Shown here: in pieces, positions 54,536 through 63,924 of the stretch
Numbering within the stretch: the stretch's first letter is position 1
Layout: each line of letters begins with the position of its first letter
Translations under genes and position numbers: made by a program
From: Alsobacter sp045348435
Lineage (GTDB): Bacteria > Pseudomonadota > Alphaproteobacteria > Rhizobiales > Beijerinckiaceae
Reading direction: 5' to 3'
DNA length: 64,000 bases
NCBI RefSeq assembly: GCF_045348435.1
Contig: NZ_CP157484.1
Location: 2,852,001 to 2,916,000, forward strand
The notes under the pieces: generated by a model
What the model was told of the DNA's origin: nothing
The model's database searches: none
The model's input: the letters and a program-made list of their open reading frames with translations, nothing else

Positions 54536-55448
54536 AGCGGACCCTCGGGTCGATGAGCGCATAGACGATGTCGACCAGGAGATTGAAGGCCAGGACGAAC
54601 ACCGCGATCATGATCACCGTGCCCATCACGAGCGTGTAGTCGCGGTTCAGCGCGCCCTCGACGAAGTAGCGGCCCACGCCGGGGATGCCGAAGATCGATT
54701 CCACCACCACCGACCCGGTGAGGAGCGCGGCGGCCGCCGGGCCGAGATAGGACACCACCGGCAGCGCCGCGCCGCGCAGGGCGTGGCGCACGATGACGCC
54801 CAGCGGCAGCCCGTTGGCGCGCAGCGTGCGGATGGGATTGGAGCGCAGCACCTCGATCATCGCGGCCCGCATCATCCGGGCGATCACGGCGACCTGCGGC
54901 AAGGCCAGCGTGAGGATGGGCAGGACCGTGTTGCGCAGGGCGCCGTCGTTCCACCCGCCGACCGGCAACCACGCCAGGGTCAGCCCGAACACGATCTGCA
55001 GCACGGGCGCGACCACGAAGGTCGGGACGGTGATGCCGAAAGTCGCGAGCCCGATCACGGCGTAGTCGGCCGCGTGGTTCTGCCGGAAGGCCGCCACCAC
55101 TCCGAGCGTCCCGCCGACGAGCACGGCCAGCAGCAGCGCGGAGAAGCCGAGGCGCATCGAGATCGGCAGGCCGCGCGCGAAGAGCTCGGCGATGGTGAAA
55201 TCACGGAAATAGAAGGACGGCCCCAGGTCGCCCCGCATCAGCGCCGAGAGATAAATCCAGTACTGCTCGTAGAGCGGCTTATCGAGCTGGTAGATCTTGC
55301 GCAGGTTCTCCATCACCTTGGCCTCGAGCGGCCGCTCCAGGTCGAACGGGCCGCCCGGTGCGAGCCGGATCAGGAAGAACGAGATGGTGACGATGATGAA
55401 CAGCGTCGGGATGGCCGACAGCAGCCGCTTGACGACGTAGAAGCCCAC
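54528..55448 (-). CDS. oppB: Oligopeptide ABC transporter permease, OppB-like
   Basis: Encodes 306 residues from a GTG start with GGAGG 5 bases upstream. Six transmembrane segments, with the N-terminal VVKRLLSAIPTLFIIVTISF typical of OppB/DppB. The coupling loop is in MMRAAMIEVLRSNPIRTLRANGLP. It pairs with the OppC-like permease. The gene follows the binding-protein gene by 65 bases. Confidence 0.93.
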   Translation of the reverse strand: MGFYVVKRLLSAIPTLFIIVTISFFLIRLAPGGPFDLERPLEAKVMENLRKIYQLDKPLYEQYWIYLSALMRGDLGPSFYFRDFTIAELFARGLPISMRLGFSALLLAVLVGGTLGVVAAFRQNHAADYAVIGLATFGITVPTFVVAPVLQIVFGLTLAWLPVGGWNDGALRNTVLPILTLALPQVAVIARMMRAAMIEVLRSNPIRTLRANGLPLGVIVRHALRGAALPVVSYLGPAAAALLTGSVVVESIFGIPGVGRYFVEGALNRDYTLVMGTVIMIAVFVLAFNLLVDIVYALIDPRVRYE

Positions 55449-55513
55449 GTCGGCCTCCGTTCCTGTGTGCCGCGGCGGGCTTTCCCGCCGCGTGGGTCAC
55501 ATCCCCCGCCGGC

Positions 55514-57103
55514 TCAGGGCTTGATGGTGATGAACCGGGACAGATGGCGGTCGAGCACATTGGTCTCGAAGCCGGACACCTTGTCGGAAACCAGGTTCTT
55601 CGAGCCGTAATAGAGCAGCGGGATATAGGGCTGGTCGCGCATGAAGATCGCCTCGGCGTCCTTCAGGATCGCCGCCCGGGCGGTCAGGTCCTTCTCCGAA
55701 GCCGCCTTCTTCATCAGCGCGTCATAGTCAGGATTGGCGTAATTGGCGTAGTTCAGCCCCTTGTTGTCGCTCTCGGCCAGGAAGAGGAAGTTCTGCGGGT
55801 CGGAGTAATCGGCGATCCACCCTGCCCGGGCCACGTCGAAGTCGCCCTTGTCGCGCAAGATCGCGTAATGGGTCTTCAGGTCCGTGTTGACCAGCTTCAC
55901 GTCCACGTTGAAGGGCTTCCACATATTGGCGAGCGCCACGGACGTGTTCTTGTGGTTCTCGGACGTGTTGTAGCGGATCTCGACGGTGAGCTTCTTGCCG
56001 CCCGGGCCGTAGCCCGCCGCCTTCAGAAGCTCCTTGGCCTTGTCCTCCCGCTCGATCGGGGACATGTCCTTCCAGCTGGCGAAGGCGGGCTCGCCGTAAT
56101 TGCCGATGCCCGGCGGCACGAATGAATAGGCGGGGATCATCGTCCCGCCCCAGATGTCCTCCGCCAGGAACTCGCGATCGACCACCATGGACAGCGCCTG
56201 ACGCACCCGCACGTCGTCGAAGGGCGGCTTCTTGGTGTTGAAGACGAAATAGTAGGTGCCCAGGTAGGGCGCGAGCCTGAACTTCGTCTTCAGGTTCTCG
56301 CGGATGAACTTGATCTGGTCCGTGGGGACGTCGCCATAGGTGTCGAGCTCCCCGGCCTGGAACCGGCGCAGGGCGGCCGAGCGATCCTCGATGCCGAAGA
56401 CGTTGACCGTGTCGACCTTGGTGGCCGCGGCCTCGCGGTAGTTCGGGTTCTTGACCAGCACGATCTTGTCGTTGGGCGAGAAGCTCTTCAGCGTGTAGGC
56501 GCCGTTGGAGACCCAGTTCTCGGCCTTGACGAAATCCTTGCCGTATTTCTGCACCGAAGCGGGGTGGACCGGAATGCCGGTCTGATGGGCCAGCTGCGCC
56601 ACGAAATAGGGCGCCGGCGTCTCCAGGGCGATCTCCAGCGTCTTATCGTCGATGGCCTTGACGCCGAGCTCCTCGACCTTGGCCTGACCCTTATTGACCT
56701 TCTCGCCGTTCTTGATCGTGTAGAGCACATTGGCGTATTTCGCGCCCGTCTCCGGGTTCATCAGCCTGCGGAACGAGAACACGAAGTCGTTCGCCGTGAC
56801 CGGGTCTCCGTTCGACCACTTGGCGTTGTCGCGCAGCTTGAAGCGGTAGACGGTGCCGTCGTCATTCACCGTCCAGCTCTCGGCGACGCCCGGCACGACA
56901 TTGGCCTTGGCGTCATAGGTCACGAGCCCCTCATAGAGGTCCAGCAGCAGGTCGCTCTCGACCACGGTCGAGGTCTTCTGCGGGTCGAGGGTCTCCGGCT
57001 CGCCCTGGGCGCCGCGGTTGTACACGGTCTCGGCCGAAGCGGCCGTGAGCCCGAGGCCCAGCGCGACCACCGCGCAGACGCTGCGGAAGGGGTGATGGAA
57101 CAT
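55514..57103 (-). CDS. oppA: Peptide ABC transporter substrate-binding protein, OppA-like
   Basis: Encodes 529 residues from the ATG at 57103, with GAGGA 6 bases upstream. A signal peptide ends near ASAETV. The mature protein is a cluster C binding protein: RGAQGEPETLDPQKTSTV at the start, then LRDNAKWSNGDPVTANDFVFSFRR and PPFDDVRVRQALSMVVDREF. It delivers oligopeptides to the OppB-OppC channel. The ribosome-binding site lies in one arm of the inverted repeat at 57108-57141, so its synthesis may be controlled after transcription. Confidence 0.92.
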   Translation of the reverse strand: MFHHPFRSVCAVVALGLGLTAASAETVYNRGAQGEPETLDPQKTSTVVESDLLLDLYEGLVTYDAKANVVPGVAESWTVNDDGTVYRFKLRDNAKWSNGDPVTANDFVFSFRRLMNPETGAKYANVLYTIKNGEKVNKGQAKVEELGVKAIDDKTLEIALETPAPYFVAQLAHQTGIPVHPASVQKYGKDFVKAENWVSNGAYTLKSFSPNDKIVLVKNPNYREAAATKVDTVNVFGIEDRSAALRRFQAGELDTYGDVPTDQIKFIRENLKTKFRLAPYLGTYYFVFNTKKPPFDDVRVRQALSMVVDREFLAEDIWGGTMIPAYSFVPPGIGNYGEPAFASWKDMSPIEREDKAKELLKAAGYGPGGKKLTVEIRYNTSENHKNTSVALANMWKPFNVDVKLVNTDLKTHYAILRDKGDFDVARAGWIADYSDPQNFLFLAESDNKGLNYANYANPDYDALMKKAASEKDLTARAAILKDAEAIFMRDQPYIPLLYYGSKNLVSDKVSGFETNVLDRHLSRFITIKP

Positions 57104-57107
57104 GATG

Positions 57108-57141
57108 GTCCTCGCCTGAAATCGACGTTTCTGGCGAGGAC
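57108..57141 (-). promoter_or_regulatory. Inverted repeat that can mask the oppA ribosome-binding site
   Basis: GTCCTCGCC (57108-57116) and GGCGAGGAC (57133-57141) are perfect complements across 16 bases. In the minus-strand mRNA the second arm contains the GAGGA that serves the oppA ATG 5 bases away. Opening the stem would be needed for translation. opp and dpp mRNAs are frequent small-RNA targets. Confidence 0.55.
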
Positions 57142-57365
57142 GGTGCGACAGAACCCGAGGCGTTGCAACAACCCGTACGGCTGAATCGCCTTTGTTCCCG
57201 CCCGCTGGATCCAACCCCGCCGGGCCGCCGGCCGTCGGTCTCGTCCGAAGCGTCGACGCGCGACCCATGTCGGCCCCGCGATTGACTGTCCATCGGCCCC
57301 GAATGCGGCGGCCGACGGCTGCGGACCTCTCAGGACCGCCCTCGATTCGCCGGCGCGCGGCCGGC

Positions 57366-60179
57366 TTACGCCTTCTTCAGCCGCTCAAGCGCGTCGCGGA
57401 GCTTGCCGGCGCGGTCGAGCGCCTCCTGGCGGCGCTCGCGCTGCTCCTCGACCACCTCCTCCGGCGCCCGGGCCAGGAAGTCGGAATTGCCCAGCTTGGC
57501 GTCCACCTTGGCGACGTCCGCCTCCAGCTTGCCGATCTCCTTCGTCAGCCGCAGGCTCTCCGCCTCGATGTCGACCACGCCCGCCAGCGGCAGGGCGGCG
57601 ACGTCGCCGCGAACCACGAGCTGCACCGACTCGCTGGGCGCCGCCGTCGCGAAATCGATCGCCGACAACCTCGCCAGACGCTTGAGCATGTCGCCCCAAC
57701 GCTCGGCGCGGACTCGCGTTTCCTCGCCCACGCCCACCAGCACGAGCGGGATCTGCGCCCCGGCCGGCACATTCACCTCCTGTCGGGCCGAGCGGATCTC
57801 GGTGATCAGGTCGACCAGCCAGCCGATCTCCGCCTGCGCGTCCGCGTCGGCGACGCCCGCGTCGGCCGGCCAGGGCGCCAGCGCCAGGATGGTCTGGCGC
57901 TTCGGCCCTTCCTGGCCCTTGATCTCCCAGAGCTCCTCGGTGAGGAAGGGCATGAACGGGTGCAGCAGCTTGGCGATGGCGTCCAGCACATGCGCCACGC
58001 TCGCGCGGGTCTCGGCCTTCTCGGCCTCGTCCGACCCCATGAAGACCGGCTTGGCGAGTTCCAGATACCAGTCGCAGAACACGTTCCAGACGAAGCGGTA
58101 GGCGGCGTTGGCCGCATCGTTGAACCGATAGGCCTCGATCGCGCCGGTGACCTCGGCCACCGCGGTCCCGAGTTCCGACAGCGCCCAGCGGTTCAGCGGC
58201 AGCCTTGCCGACGCCGGGTCGAACCCGGCCACGCGCGCGCAGCCGTTCATCTCGGCGAAGCGGGCGGCGTTCCACAGCTTGGTCGCGAAGTTGCGGTAGC
58301 CCTCGACGCGCTGGCGGGAAAGCTTGATGTCCCTGCCCTGCGCCGCCATCGCGGCCAGCGTGAAGCGCAAGGCGTCCGCGCCATAGGCCTCCACGAGCTC
58401 CAGGGGATCGATGACGTTGCCCTTAGACTTCGACATCTTCGCCCCCTTCTCGTCGCGGACGAGGGCGTGGATGTAGACCGTGTGGAAGGGGATCTCCTCC
58501 ATGAAATGGAGGCCCATCATCATCATCCGGGCGACCCAGAAGAAGATGATGTCGAAGCCCGTCACCAGGACGTCGGTAGGATAGTAGCGCTTCAGCTCGG
58601 GGGTGACGTCCGGCCAGCCCAGCGTCGAGAACGGCCACAGGGCGGATGAGAACCACGTGTCGAGCACGTCCTCGTCGCGATTCAGGGTGACGGCCTCGCC
58701 GAAGCGCGCCTTGGCGGCCGCATAGGCGGCCTCTTCGCTCTCCTCGACGAAGATGGAGCCGTCCGGTCCGTACCAGGCGGGGATCTGGTGTCCCCACCAG
58801 AGCTGGCGCGAGACGCACCACGGCTCGATGTTCTCCAGCCACTGATAGTAGGTCTTCTCCCAGTTCTCGGGCACGAACTTCGTGCGTCCGTCACGCACGG
58901 CGGCGAGCGCCGGCTGCGCCAGGGTCTTGGCGTCCACATACCACTGGTCCGTCAGCCAGGGCTCGATCACTACATTGGACCGGTCGCCATGCGGCACGGT
59001 GTGGCCGGTCGGCTCGATCTTGGCCAGCAGGCCCTTTCTGGCCATCAGGGCGACCACGCGTTTGCGCGCCTCGAAGCGGTCCACGCCGTGGAGGGCCATG
59101 ACCTCAGGCTCCGGGCTCGCGCCCGCCAGGAAGGCGTCGTTGCCGGCCAGCAGCATGGCGGCCTCGGCGTCCAGGATGTTGACCACCGCCAGGCCATGCC
59201 GCTTGCCGACCTCGAAGTCGTTGAAGTCATGCGCCGGCGTGATCTTCACCGCGCCGGTGCCCTTCTCCGGGTCGGCGTAGTCGTCGGCCACGATCGGGAT
59301 CACGCGCCCGACCAGCGGCAGCACCACGTTGCGGCCGATCAGGCCCTTCAGCGTCTCGTTCTCCGGATGCACCGCGATGGCGGTGTCGCCCAGCATCGTC
59401 TCCGGGCGCGTCGTCGCGATGCGGATGAACGTGCCGGCGTCGGCGGCGTCATAGCGCGCGTCTTCGAGCGGGTAGTCGAAGTAGAACAGGTGACCGCTGG
59501 CGTCCCGATCCAGCAACTTGCCCAGCGCGGCGAGATCAAGCGCCTTCGGCTCCTCGGCGTCCGGCGCCGGCCGGTCCCACTTGAAGCTGCCCTTCTTCTC
59601 GACCTGGACGACCTCGAGATCGGAAATCGCGGTCTGGAACTTGGGGTCCCAGTTCACCAGGCGCTTGTCGCGGTAGATCAGGCCCTGCTTGTGCAGCGCG
59701 ACGAAAACCTTCAGCACGGCCTTTGACAGGCCCTCGTCCATGGTGAAGCGCTCGCGCGACCAGTCGCAGGAGGCGCCGAGGCGCCTCAACTGGTTGACGA
59801 TCACGCCGCCGGATTCGGCCTTCCACTCCCAGATGCGCTTCACGAAGGCCTCGCGGCCCATCTCGCGGCGGCCCGGCTGCTGCTTCTCCATGAGCTGGCG
59901 CTCCACCACCATCTGGGTGGCGATGCCCGCATGGTCGGTGCCCGGCTGCCAGAGCACGTCCTTGCCGCGCATGCGCTCGAAGCGGCACAGGATGTCCTGC
60001 AGCGTGTTGTTGAGCGCGTGCCCCATATGGAGGGAGCCTGTGACGTTCGGCGGCGGGATCACGATGGTGTAGGGCTGCGCGCCGGCCCGCTCGGGCCGGC
60101 CGGCCTTGAACGCCTCTTCCCGCTCCCAAAGCTCGGCGATGCGCTTCTCGACGGAAGCGGGTTCGAACGTCTTGTCCAT
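57366..60179 (-). CDS. valS: Valyl-tRNA synthetase
   Basis: Encodes 937 residues. The HIGH signature is in GSLHMGHALNN and the KMSKS loop in GAKMSKSKGNVIDP. The CP1 editing domain, the DALRFTLAAMAAQGRDIKLS segment and the C-terminal coiled-coil arm (last 65 residues) are all as in ValRS. It charges tRNA-Val and clears Thr-tRNA-Val. GAAGGA stands before the ATG. It is separated from the popZ-like gene by 118 bases on the same strand. The 262 bases between it and oppA hold no gene I can support. Confidence 0.97.
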   Translation of the reverse strand: MDKTFEPASVEKRIAELWEREEAFKAGRPERAGAQPYTIVIPPPNVTGSLHMGHALNNTLQDILCRFERMRGKDVLWQPGTDHAGIATQMVVERQLMEKQQPGRREMGREAFVKRIWEWKAESGGVIVNQLRRLGASCDWSRERFTMDEGLSKAVLKVFVALHKQGLIYRDKRLVNWDPKFQTAISDLEVVQVEKKGSFKWDRPAPDAEEPKALDLAALGKLLDRDASGHLFYFDYPLEDARYDAADAGTFIRIATTRPETMLGDTAIAVHPENETLKGLIGRNVVLPLVGRVIPIVADDYADPEKGTGAVKITPAHDFNDFEVGKRHGLAVVNILDAEAAMLLAGNDAFLAGASPEPEVMALHGVDRFEARKRVVALMARKGLLAKIEPTGHTVPHGDRSNVVIEPWLTDQWYVDAKTLAQPALAAVRDGRTKFVPENWEKTYYQWLENIEPWCVSRQLWWGHQIPAWYGPDGSIFVEESEEAAYAAAKARFGEAVTLNRDEDVLDTWFSSALWPFSTLGWPDVTPELKRYYPTDVLVTGFDIIFFWVARMMMMGLHFMEEIPFHTVYIHALVRDEKGAKMSKSKGNVIDPLELVEAYGADALRFTLAAMAAQGRDIKLSRQRVEGYRNFATKLWNAARFAEMNGCARVAGFDPASARLPLNRWALSELGTAVAEVTGAIEAYRFNDAANAAYRFVWNVFCDWYLELAKPVFMGSDEAEKAETRASVAHVLDAIAKLLHPFMPFLTEELWEIKGQEGPKRQTILALAPWPADAGVADADAQAEIGWLVDLITEIRSARQEVNVPAGAQIPLVLVGVGEETRVRAERWGDMLKRLARLSAIDFATAAPSESVQLVVRGDVAALPLAGVVDIEAESLRLTKEIGKLEADVAKVDAKLGNSDFLARAPEEVVEEQRERRQEALDRAGKLRDALERLKKA

Positions 60180-60297
60180 CGTGAATCCTTCGGGCGGGCG
60201 CTCACGGCCCGCGCTGCGCGCTAGAAAACCGAGCAGGCGCGCTTAGTCAACGGCGATGCGGCGCCGGGCAGGTCCGCCCTGCGGCGGGGCCGAGGGC

Positions 60298-60864
60298 TCA
60301 GCCGCGCGGACCGCGCGACAGCCGCTCGATCTCGGCCTTGACGAGCCGCTCGACGAGGGCCGGCAGATTGTCGTCCAGCCACGCCTTGAGCATCGGCCGC
60401 ATCATGTCCTTGACGAGATCCTCCAGCGTCCGCGCCTGGGTCGTCAGGATGGCCGACGAGAACATGTTGAAGGTCGAGGCGACCGCGGCGTCCACCATGG
60501 GCGACAGCAGCGCATCGTCGGTGCGCGGCGGAGGAGGCGCCGGCGGCGCCACAGGGGGCGGCGGCTCGGGCGCCGGCGGCGGAGCGACGATCTCCTCGCG
60601 CTTGGGCAGGATGAGCAGGGGATCCTCCGCTTCGCGGAAGTCCACGGCGTCCTCGTCGTCGGACTGGGGGACGTCGTCCCAGCCCGTCTGCTGCACGGTC
60701 GCGAGGTCGAGCACGTCGTCGTCCGGCTCCTGGGCCGCTTCCGGCCCAAGGGCCGGCTGGTTTGCGCCGGGCGCGTCCTTCTGGTCGTCCGCGATGATGC
60801 GACGAATGGAGGCGAGAATCTCCTCCATCGAAGGTTCGTTCGCCTTCAGGCTCGCAGCACTCAT
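60298..60864 (-). CDS. popZ: DUF2497/PopZ-family polar organising protein
   Basis: Encodes 188 residues from the ATG at 60864. The conserved N-terminal helix NEPSMEEILASIRRIIADD and the C-terminal helical region (LLSPMVDAAVASTFNMFSSA through LVKAEIERLSRG) flank an acidic and Pro-rich centre. This is the layout of PopZ, which self-assembles at cell poles, holds ParB-parS and recruits polar regulators. The tolC-popZ-valS order is usual in alphaproteobacteria. Confidence 0.88.
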   Translation of the reverse strand: MSAASLKANEPSMEEILASIRRIIADDQKDAPGANQPALGPEAAQEPDDDVLDLATVQQTGWDDVPQSDDEDAVDFREAEDPLLILPKREEIVAPPPAPEPPPPVAPPAPPPPRTDDALLSPMVDAAVASTFNMFSSAILTTQARTLEDLVKDMMRPMLKAWLDDNLPALVERLVKAEIERLSRGPRG

Positions 60865-60995
60865 CGGGCCCGCCGCTCCGTCATCGCCAAAGACGCACCG
60901 AATCAAACCATTCCGCGTCGACGTTCAGGCGCAAGTATCGTCTCGGTACGCCGGCGCGCAACCCGGTTAGAGCGGCTATCCAGAAGCTTCGGAGA

Positions 60996-62384
60996 TCAGC
61001 GTCCGTCGGGGTTGCGCAAGCCGATCCACTTGTCGCGGACCTGCTCGTAATGCACCGAGGGCTTGTACTCCTGGGTCGCGAGGCGGAGCTGGTTGGAGGA
61101 CAGCCGCCCGAGCGCGCTCTGCAGATTGTAGGACGCCACCACCCGGTCGCGCTGCGCCGTGATCAGGCTGACGCGCGCCGTGAGGAGCTCCTGCTGCGCG
61201 TTCAGCACGTCGAGCGTGGTGCGCTGTCCGACCTTGGCTTCTTCGCGCACGCCGTTCAGCGCCACTTCGGCCGCCTGGATCTGCGCCTGGGACGCGGTGA
61301 TGCGCTCCTTGGTGGAATCGAGGGCCGCCCAGGCGGACACCACCGACTGGCGCACCGAATCGCGCACCTGATCGGCCTCGATCCTGCGCTGGCCCAGCGT
61401 CTCCTTGGCCTGGCGGACGCGAGAATAGACCTCGCCGCCTTCGTAGATCGGCACGGACAGCGTGCCGGTGACCGATGCGGTGTTCAGCTCCGACCGCGAA
61501 GACTGGTACTCCCACCGATGGGTCACGGTGCCCTGAACCGAAAGACTGGGCGCGAGTTCGCCCTCGGTCACTTTCACCAGCAGCGCCGCCGCGTCCACCG
61601 AGTGAAGGGCGGACTGGATCGACGGGTGAGCGGACTGCGACAGCGCCACCGCGGCGTCCAGGGTCCTTGGGAGATTGGCCTCGATCGGCTTGGCCGGGGC
61701 GAGCTGGCGCGCCTCGACCCCGATGACCTGCCTGTAGCGGGACAACGACGCCTTCAGGTTGCCGGCCGCGGAGCTCGCATCGGACCGAGCCGCGGCGAGA
61801 CGGGCCTCGGCCTGGGCGACGTCCGTGCGGGTCACCTCGCCGACATTGAAGCGGTCGCGCGTCTGGCGCAGCTGCTCGTCGAGCACGTCGATATTGTTGT
61901 TGCGCAGGTTCAGGATCGCGGTGTCGCGCAGCACGTCCATATAGGCCGTCGCGCCATCCAGCAGGACCGACTGCTCGGTCGAGCGGAGCTGCTCGCGCGC
62001 GGCCAGCACGTTGGCGTCCGCGCGGCGAACCGAGTTGCCGGTCCGAAAACCGTTGAACACCGTCTGGTTGAGCTGCACGCCGACGCCGCGCGGAAAAAAT
62101 TTCTCGTTCGCCGAGCCCTGGGGGGTGGTCAGGTCCTGAACGGTGTATCCGGCGTCCGCCGACGCGGCGATCTTCGGCCGATAGCCCGACAGCGCCTGAT
62201 TCACGTTCTCGTCGACGGCGCGAACGGCCGCCCGCTGCGCATTCAGCTGAGGGTTTGCGTTATAGGCTCGCGCAAGGGCGCTCTCCATGGTTTCCGCATT
62301 CACCACTCCGCTGGGAAGCAGCAAAGCGGCGACCGCGCAGGACAGAAGCGCCTTGCGCGCGTTTGGGGTCAGACCCTTTGACAA
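60996..62384 (-). CDS. tolC: TolC-family outer-membrane efflux channel
   Basis: Encodes about 462 residues from a TTG at 62384, preferred because the signal peptide then starts with a short basic end and finishes at VNAET, and because GGTGG precedes it. An ATG at 62477 would add 31 residues with no ribosome-binding site. Two outer-membrane efflux repeats are visible, each with long helices; the second begins near SQSAHPSIQSALHSVDAAAL. TolC forms a trimeric channel for drug efflux and type I secretion. No pump or adaptor gene is adjacent. Confidence 0.9.
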   Translation of the reverse strand: MSKGLTPNARKALLSCAVAALLLPSGVVNAETMESALARAYNANPQLNAQRAAVRAVDENVNQALSGYRPKIAASADAGYTVQDLTTPQGSANEKFFPRGVGVQLNQTVFNGFRTGNSVRRADANVLAAREQLRSTEQSVLLDGATAYMDVLRDTAILNLRNNNIDVLDEQLRQTRDRFNVGEVTRTDVAQAEARLAAARSDASSAAGNLKASLSRYRQVIGVEARQLAPAKPIEANLPRTLDAAVALSQSAHPSIQSALHSVDAAALLVKVTEGELAPSLSVQGTVTHRWEYQSSRSELNTASVTGTLSVPIYEGGEVYSRVRQAKETLGQRRIEADQVRDSVRQSVVSAWAALDSTKERITASQAQIQAAEVALNGVREEAKVGQRTTLDVLNAQQELLTARVSLITAQRDRVVASYNLQSALGRLSSNQLRLATQEYKPSVHYEQVRDKWIGLRNPDGR

Positions 62385-62599
62385 TTCGCCACCCGCCTCG
62401 TCGTACCTGGAGCCGCTCCGGACAATTGCCTCCCAGAGCGGCGGAAGTCTGCGCAGCAAAGCCGCAAACGCAACCATAGCTAAGTTTATGACACGCAGCC
62501 TAACCTCAGCTTGCTAGAGGCTAACCTGTCCCAGGCGATCATTGAAGTTGCCTGGGCCGATTTCGAGTCACTGCCGCAAAAAGGTGACAGTGGTAAACG

Positions 62600-63265
62600 T
62601 CAAAACACGAAGGTCGGGACAGGCTTGAACTCATCGATGACCGGGGCTGCGGCGTCGAAAACCGCCCTGCCCCCCATGATGTCTCCCGACTTTCTGTAGA
62701 CCATCGCCTTGGCCGAGCGGCCCACGCCATGGACGCCGACCAGGCGGCCGCCGTCGCGCAGCTGGGCGAAGAGTTCGGTCGGCTCCAGTTCGAACGCCCC
62801 GTTGACCACGATGACGTCGAACGGCGCCTCCTTCCGGCAGCCGTCTTTCAGCGGGCCCGACACGACGGCGACGTTCGCGACGCCCAGGCCGCCCAGGATC
62901 TCGCCGGCTTTGGACGCAAGCGCCGGATCCGATTCGACCGCCACCACCGAGGCGGCGAGCCGCGCCAGCACGGCGCTGGAATAGCCCGTGCCGCACCCGA
63001 CGTCGAGGACCACGTCCTCCGGGCGAATCGCGGCGGCTTGCAGAAGCCGGGCGAAAACCATCGGGGAGAGCATCGTGCGCTTGGCCCCATCGGCGGCGCC
63101 GATGGTCAGGCCCAGATCCGCATAGGCGATGCTGCGCTGGTCCGCCGCGACGAAAAGCTCGCGCGGCGTCTCCTCCATGGCCTCCAGCACGGGCGCGGAC
63201 GTGATGTCATACGTCCGCAGCTGGCAGTCGACCATCATGCGGCGCTGCAAAGCATAGTCGGGCAT
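62600..63265 (-). CDS. Protein-L-isoaspartate O-methyltransferase family protein
   Basis: Encodes 221 residues from an ATG with AGGAGG 7 bases upstream. The SAM-binding motif I is DVVLDVGCGTGYSSAVLARL; the family's TMLSPMVFARLLQAA and FDVIVVNGAFE segments are present. In true PCMT the early motif is CxQPxxVAxMxE-like; here it is TMLSPMVFARLL, a common alphaproteobacterial variant, so activity on isoaspartyl residues is likely but not certain. It stands upstream of tolC on the same strand with a 215-base gap. Confidence 0.85.
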   Translation of the reverse strand: MPDYALQRRMMVDCQLRTYDITSAPVLEAMEETPRELFVAADQRSIAYADLGLTIGAADGAKRTMLSPMVFARLLQAAAIRPEDVVLDVGCGTGYSSAVLARLAASVVAVESDPALASKAGEILGGLGVANVAVVSGPLKDGCRKEAPFDVIVVNGAFELEPTELFAQLRDGGRLVGVHGVGRSAKAMVYRKSGDIMGGRAVFDAAAPVIDEFKPVPTFVF

Positions 63266-63417
63266 GGGGTGACCTCCTGCGGGAAGGAAGACGGCGCGGA
63301 CCGGGCGGCCGCAGCCAACAACGTGCGGCGTTTTCGACCAGCCGAAGCGAAAACGCAAGCGCTCCCGATATCCGGCGAAGCCCTGCGCGGGCGATGGTCT
63401 TGAAGGATGCCGGGGGA

Positions 63418-63491
63418 TGGAGGCCTCGCCCGGAATCGAACCGGGGTGCAAGGATTTGCAGTCCTCTGCGTAACCACTCCGCCACGAGGCC
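63418..63491 (-). tRNA. tRNA-Cys (GCA anticodon)
   Basis: A 74-base cloverleaf on the minus strand including encoded CCA. Acceptor GGCCTCG pairs with CGAGGCC, the anticodon stem AGGA/TCCT carries loop CTGCAAA with anticodon GCA, the T arm is CCCGG-TTCGATT-CCGGG, and the discriminator is U, as required for tRNA-Cys. Confidence 0.96.
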
Positions 63492-63664
63492 ATCGTGTCT
63501 CCGCCCGGGAGTTGGGCGGCGCGAGCAAGGCCCTGATACAGAACTCGCCGCGGCCGGGCAACGCCTTTCGTTTCGATTGGTTGACTGAAATCTTTTGCGG
63601 CCCACTTCGCATCGAAGGGGTTGCGCGACCGGTTCGGCTGATGTAATCCCCCGCCTGCCGACGG

Positions 63665-63740
63665 TCCCCGATAGCTCAGTTGGTAGAGCATTCGACTGTT
63701 AATCGAATTGTCGCAGGTTCGAGCCCTGCTCGGGGAGCCA
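63665..63740 (+). tRNA. tRNA-Asn (GUU anticodon)
   Basis: A full 76-base cloverleaf with encoded CCA. Acceptor TCCCCGA pairs with TCGGGGA; the anticodon stem TTCGA/TCGAA has loop CTGTTAA with anticodon GTT; the T arm is GCAGG-TTCGAGC-CCTGC. The discriminator is G. Confidence 0.97.
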
Positions 63741-63924
63741 ACTCTCTCCGTCGGCGTCTGAAAATCCAAACCAGTCCAGAGACTTGAGCTTGGCCCGCCA
63801 CGGCCGGGACGCCCGGCTGTTCGGTCGGCTTGCGATTGCGCGGGCGCCATGCGCCGGTGATCTGGGTCGGGTCGCGCGCCGTAGGCTGGGGGCTCCGCAG
63901 CGCCTCCGGGAGATGGGCAGCCTC

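Noticed and set aside
57104..57365. A gene in the gap between oppA and valS
   Set aside because: Apart from the inverted repeat at 57108-57141 no frame with a ribosome-binding site or protein-like composition was found.
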